A DNA stretch of 64,000 bases, from positions 62,001 to 126,000 of the forward strand of contig NZ_PPHF01000001.1 in assembly GCF_002904335.1 (NCBI RefSeq), given 5' to 3'. The stretch is from Amycolatopsis sp. CA-126428. GTDB taxonomy: Bacteria > Actinomycetota > Actinomycetes > Mycobacteriales > Pseudonocardiaceae. The position numbers were made by a program, and so were the translations under genes. The notes beneath the pieces are model-generated. The model saw only the letters and a program-made list of their open reading frames with translations, did no database searches and was not told where the DNA came from. Positions 32,475 through 40,871 of this stretch are shown in pieces (within the stretch, counting starts at the first letter, position 1; each line of letters begins with the position of its first letter).

Positions 32475-32646
32475 GGCTCAAGCGTGCCCGATCGATGCCT
32501 TGCGTGCCCACGACACTTGTCACGATGGCGATCCGAACCGGCGTCGATCGCATGGCGTTACGATCAGCGACACCGTCGGCGGAATGGAATCCCCGTAGGC
32601 GTGTGTTGTGCTTGAAGGACCGAAGCAGGGTGAGCAGGAGGACCAG

Positions 32647-33564
32647 GTGGGACTCGATCCCGACGACCTGTACGAGGTGGACTCGGACGTCCCCGACCTG
32701 ACCGGGGCGGTGCTGCTGCACCACTTCGAAGGGTTCATGGACGCCGGCTCGGCGGGCCGTCTGCTGGCCGAGCACCTGCTGGGCGGCGAGCACCGGGTGA
32801 TCGCCCGCTTCGACGTCGACCGGCTCATCGACTACCGCTCGCGGCGGCCGACGATGACCTTCGCGGTCGACCACTGGGAGGACTACGACGCGCCCGAGCT
32901 GGTGGTGCACCTGCTGCACGACACCGACGGCATCCCGTTCCTGCTGCTGTCCGGCCCGGAGCCGGACCACGACTGGGAGCGGTTCAGCGCGGCGGTCCGG
33001 AACCTCGTCGAGCGCTGGGGCGTCCGGCTGACCGCCGGCTTCCACGGCATCCCGATGGGCGCGCCGCACACCCGCCCGCTCGGCGTCACCGCGCACGCCA
33101 CCCGCAAGGACCTGGTCGGCGACAACCAGCCGCTGCCGAACCGGCTGCAGGTGCCGGGCAGCCTCGCCGCGCTGCTGGAGTACCGGCTCGGCGAGTGGGG
33201 CCACGACGCCATGGGCTTCGCCGCGCACGTGCCGCACTACCTCGCCCAGTCGACGTACCCGGCGGCGTCGCTGATCGTGCTCGACGCGCTGAGCCGGGCG
33301 ACCGGGCTGAGCCTGCCCGAGGGCGAGCTGCGCGCGGCCGCGGACCTGGCCGACGCCGAGATCAACCGGCAGGTCGCCGAGTCCGACGAGATCGCCGACG
33401 TCGTCCGCGCCCTGGAGCGCCAGTACGACACGTTCATCGAGGCCTCCGACCGGGGCAGCCTGCTCGCCGAGTCGGTCGAGCACATGCCGACGGCCGAGGA
33501 GCTCGGCTCGCAGTTCGAGCGGTTCCTCGCCGAGCAGAACGGCGGCGACGGACCCGAGCGCTGA
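32647..33564 (+). CDS. PAC2 family protein (proteasome-assembly-chaperone-2 fold)
   Basis: 305 residues from GTG 32647, which has AGGAGG five bases upstream; the GTG at 32608 lacks one. LLHHFEGFMDAGSAGRLLAEHLL, DYRSRRPTMTF and PFLLLSGPEPDHDWERFSAAVRNLVERWGV are the blocks by which I know actinobacterial PAC2 proteins, where a role with the proteasome has been suggested but not shown. The C-terminal part (EINRQVAESDEIADVVRALERQYDTFIEA) is helical. The next gene starts on the last base of its stop codon. Confidence 0.9.
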   Translation: MGLDPDDLYEVDSDVPDLTGAVLLHHFEGFMDAGSAGRLLAEHLLGGEHRVIARFDVDRLIDYRSRRPTMTFAVDHWEDYDAPELVVHLLHDTDGIPFLLLSGPEPDHDWERFSAAVRNLVERWGVRLTAGFHGIPMGAPHTRPLGVTAHATRKDLVGDNQPLPNRLQVPGSLAALLEYRLGEWGHDAMGFAAHVPHYLAQSTYPAASLIVLDALSRATGLSLPEGELRAAADLADAEINRQVAESDEIADVVRALERQYDTFIEASDRGSLLAESVEHMPTAEELGSQFERFLAEQNGGDGPER

Positions 33565-34295
33565 TGACCCGCTACGACGAGATCGGCGTCGGCTACGCGC
33601 GGGGGCGGCGGACGGACCCGCGCTGGCTCACGCCGGTGCTGTCCGCGCTGGGCCCGGCGGCTTCGGTGCTGGACGTCGGTTCGGGGACGGGCTCGTACGA
33701 GCCGCCTTCGCGGCACGTCATCGCGGTCGAGCCATCGGCGGAGATGATCCGGCAACGACGTCCCGGGGCGGCGCCGGTGGTGCGGGCGGTCGCGGAGGCG
33801 CTGCCGTTCGGGTCTTCGGCGTTCGACGCCACGCTGGCGGTGCTGACGGTGCACCACTGGCCCGACTGGCGGCGAGGCCTCGCCGAGCTGCGCCGGGTCT
33901 CGCGCCGTCAGGTGGTCTTGGCGTACGACACGGCGCTGCACAATGACTTCTGGTTCGTGCGGGAGTACGTGCCGGAGGTCGCTTCGCTCGAGCGTTCACG
34001 CCCTTCGGCCCCGGAGATCGCGGAGTTCCTGGGGGCGGCTTCGGTGCTGCCGTTGCCGGTGCCCTGGGACTTCACGGACGGCGTGTTCCCGGCGTACTGG
34101 CGCCGGCCGGAGGCCTACCTGGACCCGGGGGTGCGCCGGTCGTGCTCGGCACTGGCCCAGACCGACCCGGCGGCGGTGGCCCGGGGGATCGGCCGGCTGC
34201 GGGAGGATCTCGAGTCGGGGCGGTGGCACGCTGACCATGCTGAGCTGGTGGAGCTGCCGGAGTGGGATGCGGGCTTCCGGCTGATCGTGGCCTAG
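33564..34295 (+). CDS. class I SAM-dependent methyltransferase
   Basis: 243 residues, ATG sharing one base with the previous stop (TGATG). VLDVGSGTGSYEP is motif I that binds SAM, IAVEPSAEMIRQR motif II, and AVAEALPFGSSAFDATLAVLTVHHWPDW motif III/post-I of the Methyltransf_11 group. The substrate is unknown; the paired PAC2 gene gives no clue. Downstream it converges on marR with only five bases between stops. Confidence 0.9.
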   Translation: MTRYDEIGVGYARGRRTDPRWLTPVLSALGPAASVLDVGSGTGSYEPPSRHVIAVEPSAEMIRQRRPGAAPVVRAVAEALPFGSSAFDATLAVLTVHHWPDWRRGLAELRRVSRRQVVLAYDTALHNDFWFVREYVPEVASLERSRPSAPEIAEFLGAASVLPLPVPWDFTDGVFPAYWRRPEAYLDPGVRRSCSALAQTDPAAVARGIGRLREDLESGRWHADHAELVELPEWDAGFRLIVA

Positions 34296-34300
34296 CCGGT

Positions 34301-34723
34301 TCACCACTCGCTGCGCGCGAGCTTGCCGACGCCTTCGGCGGTGTCCCGGAACCCGTCGTCGCCCAGGATGGCCAGCAGCCGTGCGTTGAACTCCTCGATC
34401 GCCGGGGCGGCGCGGGCCAATGCTTCCTCGCCCGCCGCCGTCAGCCGCAGCACCACCGCCCGGTGTTCACGCGGGTGAGGCTGCTTGGCGACCAAGCCCG
34501 CCTCGACGAGCCGGGTCACCATCGCGGTCACCGCCGATTCGCGCTGGCCGAGCTGCTCGGCGAGCTCTCGCTGGGTCGAACCACCCGCCCCGACGGCGAA
34601 GAGCGCCCCGAGCTGGGCGGTGGTGATGCCGGCCGCGGCGAGACAGCGGCGGTCGGCGGCCACCCGGAGCCGGTGGGCGGCCCGCTGGAGCAGGAAGAAC
34701 AAGCGCTGATCGGGTTCGGGCAC
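34301..34723 (-). CDS. MarR family transcriptional regulator
   Basis: 140 residues from GTG 34723. LFFLLQRAAHRLRVAADRRCLAAAGITTAQLGALFAVG, then QRELAEQLGQRESAVTAMVTRLVEAGLVAKQPHPREHRAVVLRLTAAGEEALARA is a full MarR winged helix with the beta-hairpin wing (HPREHRAVVLRLT). Divergent from the thioesterase gene, with the palindrome 34764-34779 in the gap, the probable operator for both. The effector is unknown. The longer open frame to 34900 would cross the operator and is rejected. Confidence 0.92.
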   Translation of the reverse strand: MPEPDQRLFFLLQRAAHRLRVAADRRCLAAAGITTAQLGALFAVGAGGSTQRELAEQLGQRESAVTAMVTRLVEAGLVAKQPHPREHRAVVLRLTAAGEEALARAAPAIEEFNARLLAILGDDGFRDTAEGVGKLARSEW

Positions 34724-34763
34724 GCCCCGATCTTGACAGCCGGAGCAGCGCGGCGCCATGCTG

Positions 34764-34779
34764 ACTTCACTAGTGAAGT
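34764..34779. promoter_or_regulatory. MarR operator candidate ACTTCACTAGTGAAGT
   Basis: Perfect 16-bp palindrome in the 64-bp gap between divergent marR and thioesterase genes, eight bases before the thioesterase ATG. Size and symmetry match MarR sites. Confidence 0.78.
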
Positions 34780-34787
34780 GAGGGGTC

Positions 34788-35195
34788 ATGCTCGATTTCG
34801 CGGCAGCGTGCGACGGCCTGGCGAGCCAGCCGTTCAGCCGACTGCTCGGCGCCCGGCTGACCGAGTTCGGCGACGGTGCGGCCACGCTCGAACTGGACAT
34901 CCGCGTAGGACTCCAGCAGCAGAACGGCTACCTCCATGGAGGTGTCCTCGCCTACGCCGCCGACAACGCGCTGACCTTCGCCGCGGGCACCGCCCTCGGA
35001 CCCGCGCTGCTCACGGCCGGCTTCACGATCGACTACCTCCGGCCGGCGGTCGGCGCGGTCCTGCGCGCCCGCGCCGTCGTCGTGCAGGCCGGGCGGTCGC
35101 GGGCCACCTGCAGGTGCGAGGTGTACACACTGGACGAAGGTCGCGAGCCTTTGATGTGCGCCGCGGCGCAGGGGAGTGCGCGCCGGAGAGCTTAG
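34788..35195 (+). CDS. PaaI-type hotdog-fold acyl-CoA thioesterase
   Basis: 135 residues, one hotdog domain. The active-site block GLQQQNGYLHGGVLAYAADNALTFAAGTAL has the usual HGG and the Asp four to five residues further on the central helix; TAGFTIDYLRPAVGAVLRARAVVVQAGRSRATCRCEVY is the end of the beta sheet. It hydrolyses acyl- or aryl-acyl-CoA in the cytoplasm. AGGGG upstream of ATG 34788. Control by the divergent MarR protein is likely. Confidence 0.92.
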   Translation: MLDFAAACDGLASQPFSRLLGARLTEFGDGAATLELDIRVGLQQQNGYLHGGVLAYAADNALTFAAGTALGPALLTAGFTIDYLRPAVGAVLRARAVVVQAGRSRATCRCEVYTLDEGREPLMCAAAQGSARRRA

Positions 35196-35604
35196 GTCTG
35201 ACCATGCTTTTGTCCAGGGGATCACGGCATACCGGGAGAACGGCAGGTGCAGGGATCACGGGGGCTGTGCTGCCGCGAGTGCGCAGAACGCCGAGGTTCC
35301 CGCTCATCTGACTGCTGTGGGCTGCCTGACCACGCGATCGGCGGCTCGAGCACCTCAGTGCACCACCTTGCGACGGCAACAGCCGACCGTTGGTCGCTCT
35401 GGGTGGTCCCGGCCAGGCCGGGGACGCGTTCCCGCACCTCATGCGCACCTGCGGAGCCGGCGGGCAGCTCCCCGCCCTCCCAAGGGGGGCGTGCCCAAGT
35501 CCAGTCTATCGGCGCACACCGACGGAATCGCCGAAACTGCCACGAGGTGCCCACCCTGTCCACAGCGAGCCCCGCTTGTGGAAAACCGGCTGCGGCAGTT
35601 GGGC
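35196..35604. other. intergenic region without recognisable gene
   Basis: Between the thioesterase and the repeat block. Reading frames on both strands are short and lack third-position G/C preference or a recognisable domain. It contains no tRNA-like cloverleaf that I can see. Possibly eroded DNA. Confidence 0.55.
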
Positions 35605-35905
35605 CGGGCGCCGGTCGGCGGGGCCGGAGGTGGTTGGCTTGGTCGCTGGTCGCTGGTCGCTGGTCGCTGGTCGCTGGTCGGCGGGTCCGGAGGTGGTTGG
35701 TCCGGTCGTCGTTCGGTGGAGCCGGAGGTGGTTGGCTCGGTCGCTGGTCAGCGGAGACGGGGGTGGTTGGTCCGGCCGGTCAGCGGAGTCGGGGTGGTTG
35801 GTCCGGCCGGTCAGCGGAGTCGGGGTGGTTGGTCCGGTCGTCGGCGGAGTCGGAGGCGGTTGGCTCGGTCGCCGGTCGCCGGTCGCCGGTCGCCGGAACC
35901 GGCGG
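35605..35905. repeat. low-complexity G/T-rich repeat block (GGTCGCT and GGTGGTTGG words)
   Basis: About five consecutive 7-bp TGGTCGC units near 35640-35680 are followed by longer units built from GGAGGTGGTTGG plus (T/C)CGG and GGTCAGCGGAGTCGGGGT, seen twice almost exactly around 35770-35830. It ends with four CGGTCGC/CGCCGGT units near 35870-35900. No gene. The strand bias (G and T on the top strand) is unusual for this genome. Confidence 0.85.
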
Positions 35906-35977
35906 CGGTATGCCCGGCCTCCGACCGCCCGAACCAAAGGCGTGCCGCCCGAACTCCGGCCAAGCAGAACCGAAACC

Positions 35978-36958
35978 CTAACCGTGGCAGCCTTCTTCGT
36001 TCACCGGCCCGAACGACGGCAGCACCAGCCCGCACAGATAGCCGTCGATCCACCGGCCGCTTCCGGCGAGGTTGGTGCCCAGGCGGACGAACGGTGCGAA
36101 ACCCCGGATCCCCGCGGCCAGCGCGTCCTGGTTGCGCTGCAGCATCGACGTCAGCTGGTCGAGCTGGGTGAGCAGGGGGCCGACGGGAGCCTCGGCGATC
36201 AGCCCGGACAACTCCGTCGACAGCCTCCGGGCGCCGTCGAGGAGGGTGCTGATCGCCGTCTCGCGGTTGATCACCTCTTCGAGCAGCTGGTTTCCGTCCT
36301 CGAGGAGCCGGCGCACCGCCGCGTCGCGGTCGACGAGTGTCTGCGAAACCACGCGGGTGTTGCCGAGCAGCCTCGCGAGCTGGCTGTCGCGTGAGGCGAG
36401 CGAATCCGACAGCCGCGAGAGCCCGGTAAGGGCGGCGCGGACGCTCTGCGGGGTGTTCGCCAGCGTCGCCGACAGCGTGTCGAAGCTCTTCGCCAGCTGT
36501 GTCGTGTCGATGCGGTCCACTGTGGACGACAGTTCGCCGAACGCCGCGAGGATGTCGTAGGGCACCGTGGTGCGTGAGCGCGGGATGGGCTGGCCCGGGT
36601 CGAGCGTGCCTTCGCCCTGCGGGTCGAGGGCGAGGTAATTCTGGCCCAGCAGCGTCTTCAGCCGGATCGCCGCGCTCGTCGCGTCGCCCAGCCACGCTCC
36701 CTTGGCCCGGAAGGAAACCAGCACGTGGTCGCCGCGCAGCCGGACGGCCGACACGTGCCCGACCTCGACGCCGGCGACGCGGACGTCGTTGCCCTCGATC
36801 AGCCCGGCCGCTTCGGTGAACTCGGCCGAGTAGGCCGTCCCGTCGCCGAGCACCGGCAGGGCGCGCACGTTCAACGCCGTGACCACGCCGAGGGCGAGCA
36901 GGGTCAGGCCGGCGAGCCCTGTCCGGACCGGGGCGTCGGCGGCCCGACGTATTGACAT
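35978..36958 (-). CDS. MCE/MlaD family protein, orphan
   Basis: 326 residues. One N-terminal transmembrane anchor (VRTGLAGLTLLALGVVTALNV) precedes an MCE domain of about 80 residues: GTAYSAEFTEAAGLIEGNDVRVAGVEVGHVSAVRLRGDHVLVSF. A long coiled helical tail follows, ending FGPVNEEGCHG. Mce proteins form hexameric lipid-transport tubes with YrbE permeases, but no other mce, yrbE or mkl gene lies here. ATG 36958 is favoured over 37030, which would overlap the monooxygenase gene. Role uncertain without partners. Confidence 0.88.
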   Translation of the reverse strand: MSIRRAADAPVRTGLAGLTLLALGVVTALNVRALPVLGDGTAYSAEFTEAAGLIEGNDVRVAGVEVGHVSAVRLRGDHVLVSFRAKGAWLGDATSAAIRLKTLLGQNYLALDPQGEGTLDPGQPIPRSRTTVPYDILAAFGELSSTVDRIDTTQLAKSFDTLSATLANTPQSVRAALTGLSRLSDSLASRDSQLARLLGNTRVVSQTLVDRDAAVRRLLEDGNQLLEEVINRETAISTLLDGARRLSTELSGLIAEAPVGPLLTQLDQLTSMLQRNQDALAAGIRGFAPFVRLGTNLAGSGRWIDGYLCGLVLPSFGPVNEEGCHG

Positions 36959-37026
36959 GGCGTCAAGAGTGACCCACGTCACGCCGGGCCGCTGCCGGTG
37001 TCCCCCGATGAGACGAAGATCGGGGC

Positions 37027-38217
37027 TCACGCGGTGGTGAGCGCCGGGTATTCACGGTAGTCCAGCGCGTTGGCCGCGCGGTCCGTCATCCAGGTGAAGA
37101 TGCCGCCGAACAGCCGCGTGCTCAGCATCCGGTAGGCGCGGTTGCGGCTGCGGATCTTCGCGGCCGTGCGCGGCGCGAGGAAGTTGCCGGAGCCCTTGCC
37201 GTTCTTCTGCCCGACCGCGGCCGGCTTGCGCAGCCGCTGCTCGTACTTCGCGAACGCCGTCACGTGGTCGCCGCCGGCCGCCGCGAGCTCCCCGGCCAGC
37301 ACCTGGGCGCCCATCATCGCGAGCCCGGTGCCGGACCCGCCCGGCCCGGCGCACCAAGCGGCGTCGCCCAGGAGCACGACCCGGCCCTTCGACCAGCGGT
37401 CGAGGTGGATCTGGCTGATCGAGTCGACGTACAGGTCGTCGGCCGCGGGCAGCGCTTCGAGCAGCTTCGGCGTCTCCCAGCCGGTGTCCGCGAACAACTG
37501 CGCGAGCAGCCCGCTCTGCTCGGCGGCGCTGCGGCGGTGGAACTCGACGCCGTCGGCCGCGAAGACCAGGTTGACGTGCAGCCGGTCCGGCAGCCGGTGG
37601 CTGCCCACGCTGACGCCGCGGCCGGGCTCGTTGTACGAGATGCTGGTGTGGTCGAGCCCGAGGTGGTTGGGCGCGGTGAAGCCGGCGATGCCGAAGCCGA
37701 GGTCGGTGCGGAAGTCCGGCTCCGGCCCGAAGGCCGCGGCCCGCACGCCGGAGTGCACGCCGTCGGCCCCCACCACCAGGTCGAACGTGCGCGGTGGGCC
37801 GTGGCGGAAGGTGACTTCGACGCCGTCCGCGGTCTCGGTGAGGCTCGTGACTCGGTCGCCGAAGACGTATTCGGTGTGGTCCGCGGTGTGCTCGTACAGG
37901 ATGCGCGCGAGGTCGCCGCGCAGGATCTCGACCTCGCCGCTCCACGCGGCGCCGGGCAAGGTCAGCGCGGGCCGGCCGTCGAGATCGAGCACGGTCTGGT
38001 CGCCCATCGCCGTCTCGTACCGGCGGATCTCGTCGAGGACCCCCATCGCGACCAGCAGTTTCACCTGCTCACCGCGGAAGTCGACGGCCTGGCCGCCGGG
38101 GCGTGGCGCGGGGGCGGACTCGACGACGGTGACGCGGTAGCCGCCGCGGTGCAGCCAGTGGGCGGCGGACGGGCCGGCGATGCCGGCCCCGGAAACGAGC
38201 ACGGTCTTGGCGGTCAT
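37027..38217 (-). CDS. FAD-dependent aromatic-type monooxygenase (PHBH fold)
   Basis: 396 residues. VLVSGAGIAGPSAAHWLHRGGYRVTVVE (GxGxxG FAD loop), FDLVVGADGVHSGVR (the DG motif that binds both FAD and NAD(P)H) and GRVVLLGDAAWCAGPGGSGTGLAMMGAQVLAGEL (the GD motif). It hydroxylates an aromatic or polyketide-like substrate with O2 and NAD(P)H. Divergent from a TetR regulator, the usual arrangement for drug-modifying flavin hydroxylases. The end RAANALDYREYPAL is typical of the rifampicin-monooxygenase-like subset, but the substrate is not proven. Confidence 0.92.
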   Translation of the reverse strand: MTAKTVLVSGAGIAGPSAAHWLHRGGYRVTVVESAPAPRPGGQAVDFRGEQVKLLVAMGVLDEIRRYETAMGDQTVLDLDGRPALTLPGAAWSGEVEILRGDLARILYEHTADHTEYVFGDRVTSLTETADGVEVTFRHGPPRTFDLVVGADGVHSGVRAAAFGPEPDFRTDLGFGIAGFTAPNHLGLDHTSISYNEPGRGVSVGSHRLPDRLHVNLVFAADGVEFHRRSAAEQSGLLAQLFADTGWETPKLLEALPAADDLYVDSISQIHLDRWSKGRVVLLGDAAWCAGPGGSGTGLAMMGAQVLAGELAAAGGDHVTAFAKYEQRLRKPAAVGQKNGKGSGNFLAPRTAAKIRSRNRAYRMLSTRLFGGIFTWMTDRAANALDYREYPALTTA

Positions 38218-38268
38218 CGGAGGGGTTCCTCTCGGGTCGGTGGGTGCCGACGCCGAGATTGCGGGCGG

Positions 38269-38300
38269 CCGCTGACGGTCCTCGCACCATCCGCTGACGG
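38269..38300. promoter_or_regulatory. direct repeat CCGCTGACGG, 22 bp apart, between monooxygenase and tetR
   Basis: Two copies at 38269-38278 and 38291-38300 in the divergent gap. A 22-bp spacing is two helical turns, so one protein could bind both on the same face. Possible TetR site; not a palindrome. Confidence 0.45.
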
Positions 38301-38333
38301 CTCGGCCAGTGCGCCGCGGTTGCAGTCGCTAAC

Positions 38334-38993
38334 ATGACCCGCGTGGACCGCGCCACCGAAGGCCGGATCCAGGAGGACGGCGAGGGAGCCGTCGAGGCAC
38401 GCATCCTGGATGCCGCCGCTCACCTGATCGCCGAAGAGGGCTTCGGCAGGTTGAAGATCGGCGGCGTCTGCGCCCGCTCCGGCTACGCCCGGTCGGTCGT
38501 CTTCCAGCACTTCGGCGACAAGGACGGGCTCGGGCGACGGCTCGTCGAGCACGCCGTCGAGGAGTTCACCAACGTCTACAGCGAGGCTGTCGCGGCCCGC
38601 ACCGGGTCGGCGAACGCGACGCCGATGGACATGCTGCGCGCGCTGCTGGACATCATCTTCGAGCTGATCCGCACGATGCCGACGCTCAACCAAGCGTTCC
38701 TCGCCCTGTGGGGCGACGCGGCGGCGGAGTCCTCGGCCCTGCGCGGCGCGCTGACGGAGGCCGACCGCCGGTTCCGGTTCGCCATCGCGCAGACCGTGGC
38801 CAGCGGGGTCGCGGACGGGTCCATCACCGGCGTCCGCGACCCCGATTCCTACGCTTCGGCGATGCTGGCCCAGCTGCGCGGGATCTCGATGCAGGCCCTG
38901 ATCGACCCCGACGGCGTCGACCTGCGCGGGCTCCGCGCCGAGCTGGAGCGCGGCGTCGACCGGCTGTCCGCGAGCTTCCGCGGCACGCTCTAA
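38334..38993 (+). CDS. TetR family transcriptional regulator
   Basis: 219 residues. HTH near residues 20-65: ARILDAAAHLIAEEGFGRLKIGGVCARSGYARSVVFQHFGDKDGL. The helical C-terminal domain is variable as usual. Divergent from the flavin monooxygenase, which it probably controls. ATG 38334 lacks a clear ribosome site; GTG 38343 is possible. The stop overlaps the yggT stop by 4 bp on the opposite strand. Confidence 0.92.
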   Translation: MTRVDRATEGRIQEDGEGAVEARILDAAAHLIAEEGFGRLKIGGVCARSGYARSVVFQHFGDKDGLGRRLVEHAVEEFTNVYSEAVAARTGSANATPMDMLRALLDIIFELIRTMPTLNQAFLALWGDAAAESSALRGALTEADRRFRFAIAQTVASGVADGSITGVRDPDSYASAMLAQLRGISMQALIDPDGVDLRGLRAELERGVDRLSASFRGTL

Positions 38994-39265
38994 AGGGCGT
39001 ACACGATGCTCCGCAGCACGATCACGCCGATGAAGACGAGCGTGAAGGCCAGATCGAGCGACAACCCGCCGAGCCGCACCGGCCGCACGACCCGCCGCAC
39101 CGGCCCGATCACCGGCTCGGTCGCGGCGTAGGCCAGGCCCCGGGCGCGCCGCGCCCACGGCGGGGTGTTCGCCACCACCGCGACCCAGTCCAGCACCATC
39201 CGCGCGATCAGCACGAGCAGGTACAGGCTCAACGCGAACCCGAGCAGTGTCCCTAGTGCACCCAT
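38990..39265 (-). CDS. YggT family membrane protein
   Basis: 91 residues with two hydrophobic segments (LGTLLGFALSLYLLVLIAR and LDLAFTLVFIGVIVLRSIV) and the family core between them: MVLDWV..NTPPWARRARGLAYAATEPVIGPVRRVV. Usually near divIVA/sepF in the cell-division cluster, but isolated here. GGAGGGACC precedes ATG 39265. Function in envelope or osmotic balance is only suggested in the family. Confidence 0.9.
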   Translation of the reverse strand: MGALGTLLGFALSLYLLVLIARMVLDWVAVVANTPPWARRARGLAYAATEPVIGPVRRVVRPVRLGGLSLDLAFTLVFIGVIVLRSIVYAL

Positions 39266-39426
39266 GGTCCCTCCGTTTCCACTACCCGGTGAACGCGCGG
39301 GCGGTGCGGGGAGTGCCAGTTCTGTCCGGTTCACAGCATTTCAACAGGTTGGCGGCACTTGGCCTGGTGACCGACGCCGTGCGTGGGCCGGCTCGGGCCG
39401 GCCCGCGCACGGATTGCGCTCGGAGC

Positions 39427-40593
39427 TCAGCCGAAGGTGACCACGAGGCGGCCGTCGGAGGCGAAGGACCACTTCATCGTTCCGGCGTACGCCGAACAGC
39501 GGGAGCCGTTTTTACCGGTCCAGAACTGGTCCGAGCTGTCGACGTTGCCGACCGTCTTGTCGTTCGAACCGCCGCCGGCGAAGCGGCACGAAGTATCGTT
39601 GCGGAACACCGAAGTGCCGGTGTCGAAGGAGAAGTTGCGCTCGGCGTTGTCGATGCCGACGTTGTCCGAAATGGACATCGAGCCGGGGTTGCTGTTGTAG
39701 GTGAACCCGTGGTGGCCGTTGCGGTAGGCGATGTCGCGCCGGACGATGTGGTTGACCGCGATCTTGTCGCCGCCGAGCTTGTAGCCGTTGCGGTCGCCGT
39801 TCTTGTTGACCGTGCCGTTGCTGAGGGTGCCGTTGGCGTAGGCGAGGGAATCCTCGATGGTCACCGGGCCGATCGGGCCGGTGTCGGTCTTGGTGTAGAG
39901 GTCCCAGCCGTCGTCGATGTTGTGGTGGGAGACGTCGTAGCGGAAGACGTTGCCGGGGCCGGCGGTGAGCTTCGCGGCGAACCCGTCGGCGTCCTCGCCG
40001 TCGGAGTCGGCGTTGTCGTGCGATTCCGAGCTGACGACGAGGTTGTTCGCCGGCCACTGGTCCTTCGGCGTGCTCGACGCGATCCGGGAGATCTGCAGCC
40101 CGGAATCGCGGTTGAAGCGGGTGACGACGCGTTCGATGACGTTGTTGCTCCCGCCGACGAAGATCCCGTTGTCCCCGGCCCGTTCGACGACGATGCCGGC
40201 GACGCGCCAGTAGGAGCCGTTGACGGCGAGCCCGCGGTTGGCCGGGTCTTCCGTCATGGCCGAGAAGTTCAGCACGGGCGTCTCGCCGGGGTAGGCGGAG
40301 AGGGTCTTGCGTGCGCTCGAGGTGCCGCTGTTGCCCGGCGCGATGGTGACGGTCTGGGCGTAGGAGTAAGTCCCGCCGCGCAGCGAAATCGTGCCACCGG
40401 AACCGATTCGCGTGAGCGCCGAAGGCAAGGTGGTCGGATCCGCCTGCGTACCGGCGGCGGAGTCCTTGCCGTTCGGTGCCACGTAGAGGGTGGTGGCCGC
40501 GGCGGCCGATGGCGGTGCCAACGCGGTGATCGTGACGAGCGCGGCGCTCACTGCAAGCGCTTTCTTGCGGGGAATGCTTCCGTGCGAACCCAT
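39427..40593 (-). CDS. secreted pectate lyase-like right-handed beta-helix protein (PL9 type)
   Basis: 388 residues. A signal peptide (IPRKKALAVSAALVTITALA, Ala-rich cut near residue 32) is followed by TTLYVAPNGKDSAAGTQADP and LRGGTYSYAQTVTI, the usual opening of PL9/PelL-like parallel beta-helix enzymes. Repeated N-x-(I/V)-x coils such as NNVIERVVTRFNRDSGLQIS and VRRDIAYRNGHHGFTYNSNPG follow. It likely cleaves polygalacturonate or a related polysaccharide outside the cell with Ca2+. GGAGG precedes ATG 40593. Two LacI-type palindromes lie upstream. Confidence 0.88.
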   Translation of the reverse strand: MGSHGSIPRKKALAVSAALVTITALAPPSAAAATTLYVAPNGKDSAAGTQADPTTLPSALTRIGSGGTISLRGGTYSYAQTVTIAPGNSGTSSARKTLSAYPGETPVLNFSAMTEDPANRGLAVNGSYWRVAGIVVERAGDNGIFVGGSNNVIERVVTRFNRDSGLQISRIASSTPKDQWPANNLVVSSESHDNADSDGEDADGFAAKLTAGPGNVFRYDVSHHNIDDGWDLYTKTDTGPIGPVTIEDSLAYANGTLSNGTVNKNGDRNGYKLGGDKIAVNHIVRRDIAYRNGHHGFTYNSNPGSMSISDNVGIDNAERNFSFDTGTSVFRNDTSCRFAGGGSNDKTVGNVDSSDQFWTGKNGSRCSAYAGTMKWSFASDGRLVVTFG

Positions 40594-40635
40594 TGCACGC
40601 CTCCTTGCGGGCAAGAATGTGCCGGACACCGGATC

Positions 40636-40649
40636 CGGGAGCGCTCCCA
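40636..40649. promoter_or_regulatory. CebR-like box CGGGAGCGCTCCCA before pectate lyase
   Basis: Thirteen of fourteen bases match the CebR operator TGGGAGCGCTCCCA, the cellobiose-responsive LacI-type site of streptomycetes. It lies 43 bp upstream of the lyase start on the minus strand. A perfect version is at 45151 before the GH44 gene. Confidence 0.7.
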
Positions 40650-40726
40650 CCGGGAGCGGGATCTCCGGTGAGGCGACGGTAGCACCGGCCGGCGGCGCCC
40701 CGAGTGGGCCAAGCGGGTCGTCTGCA

Positions 40727-40742
40727 CTGAAAACGCTTTCAG
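40727..40742. promoter_or_regulatory. LacI-type operator CTGAAAACGCTTTCAG
   Basis: Almost perfect palindrome around a central CG-type core, as in many LacI-family sites. It lies in the shared gap between the pectate lyase (minus) and the TetR gene (plus, 40872) and about 80 bp further upstream than the CebR-like box. Confidence 0.6.
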
Positions 40743-40840
40743 TGATCACCCGGGCCCGCGCCGGAGCCCGCCGGAGAGGTCGGGCCGGCGGGTGCGCCGC
40801 GTCACTCCGGCGTCGCCCGGCTTGCATACGCGGACGTATC

Positions 40841-40858
40841 CGATGCATTATTGTATCG
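40841..40858. promoter_or_regulatory. imperfect inverted repeat CGATGCATTATTGTATCG before tetR
   Basis: Ends 13 bases before the tetR ATG at 40872. It is AT-rich in an otherwise GC-rich area and has outer CGAT/ATCG arms. Probable autoregulatory site for that TetR protein. Confidence 0.45.
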
Positions 40859-40871
40859 AACAGGAGGAGCG

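Noticed and set aside
35222..35563. Possible 113-residue minus-strand protein
   Set aside because: No codon-position bias, no ribosome site, no known domain.
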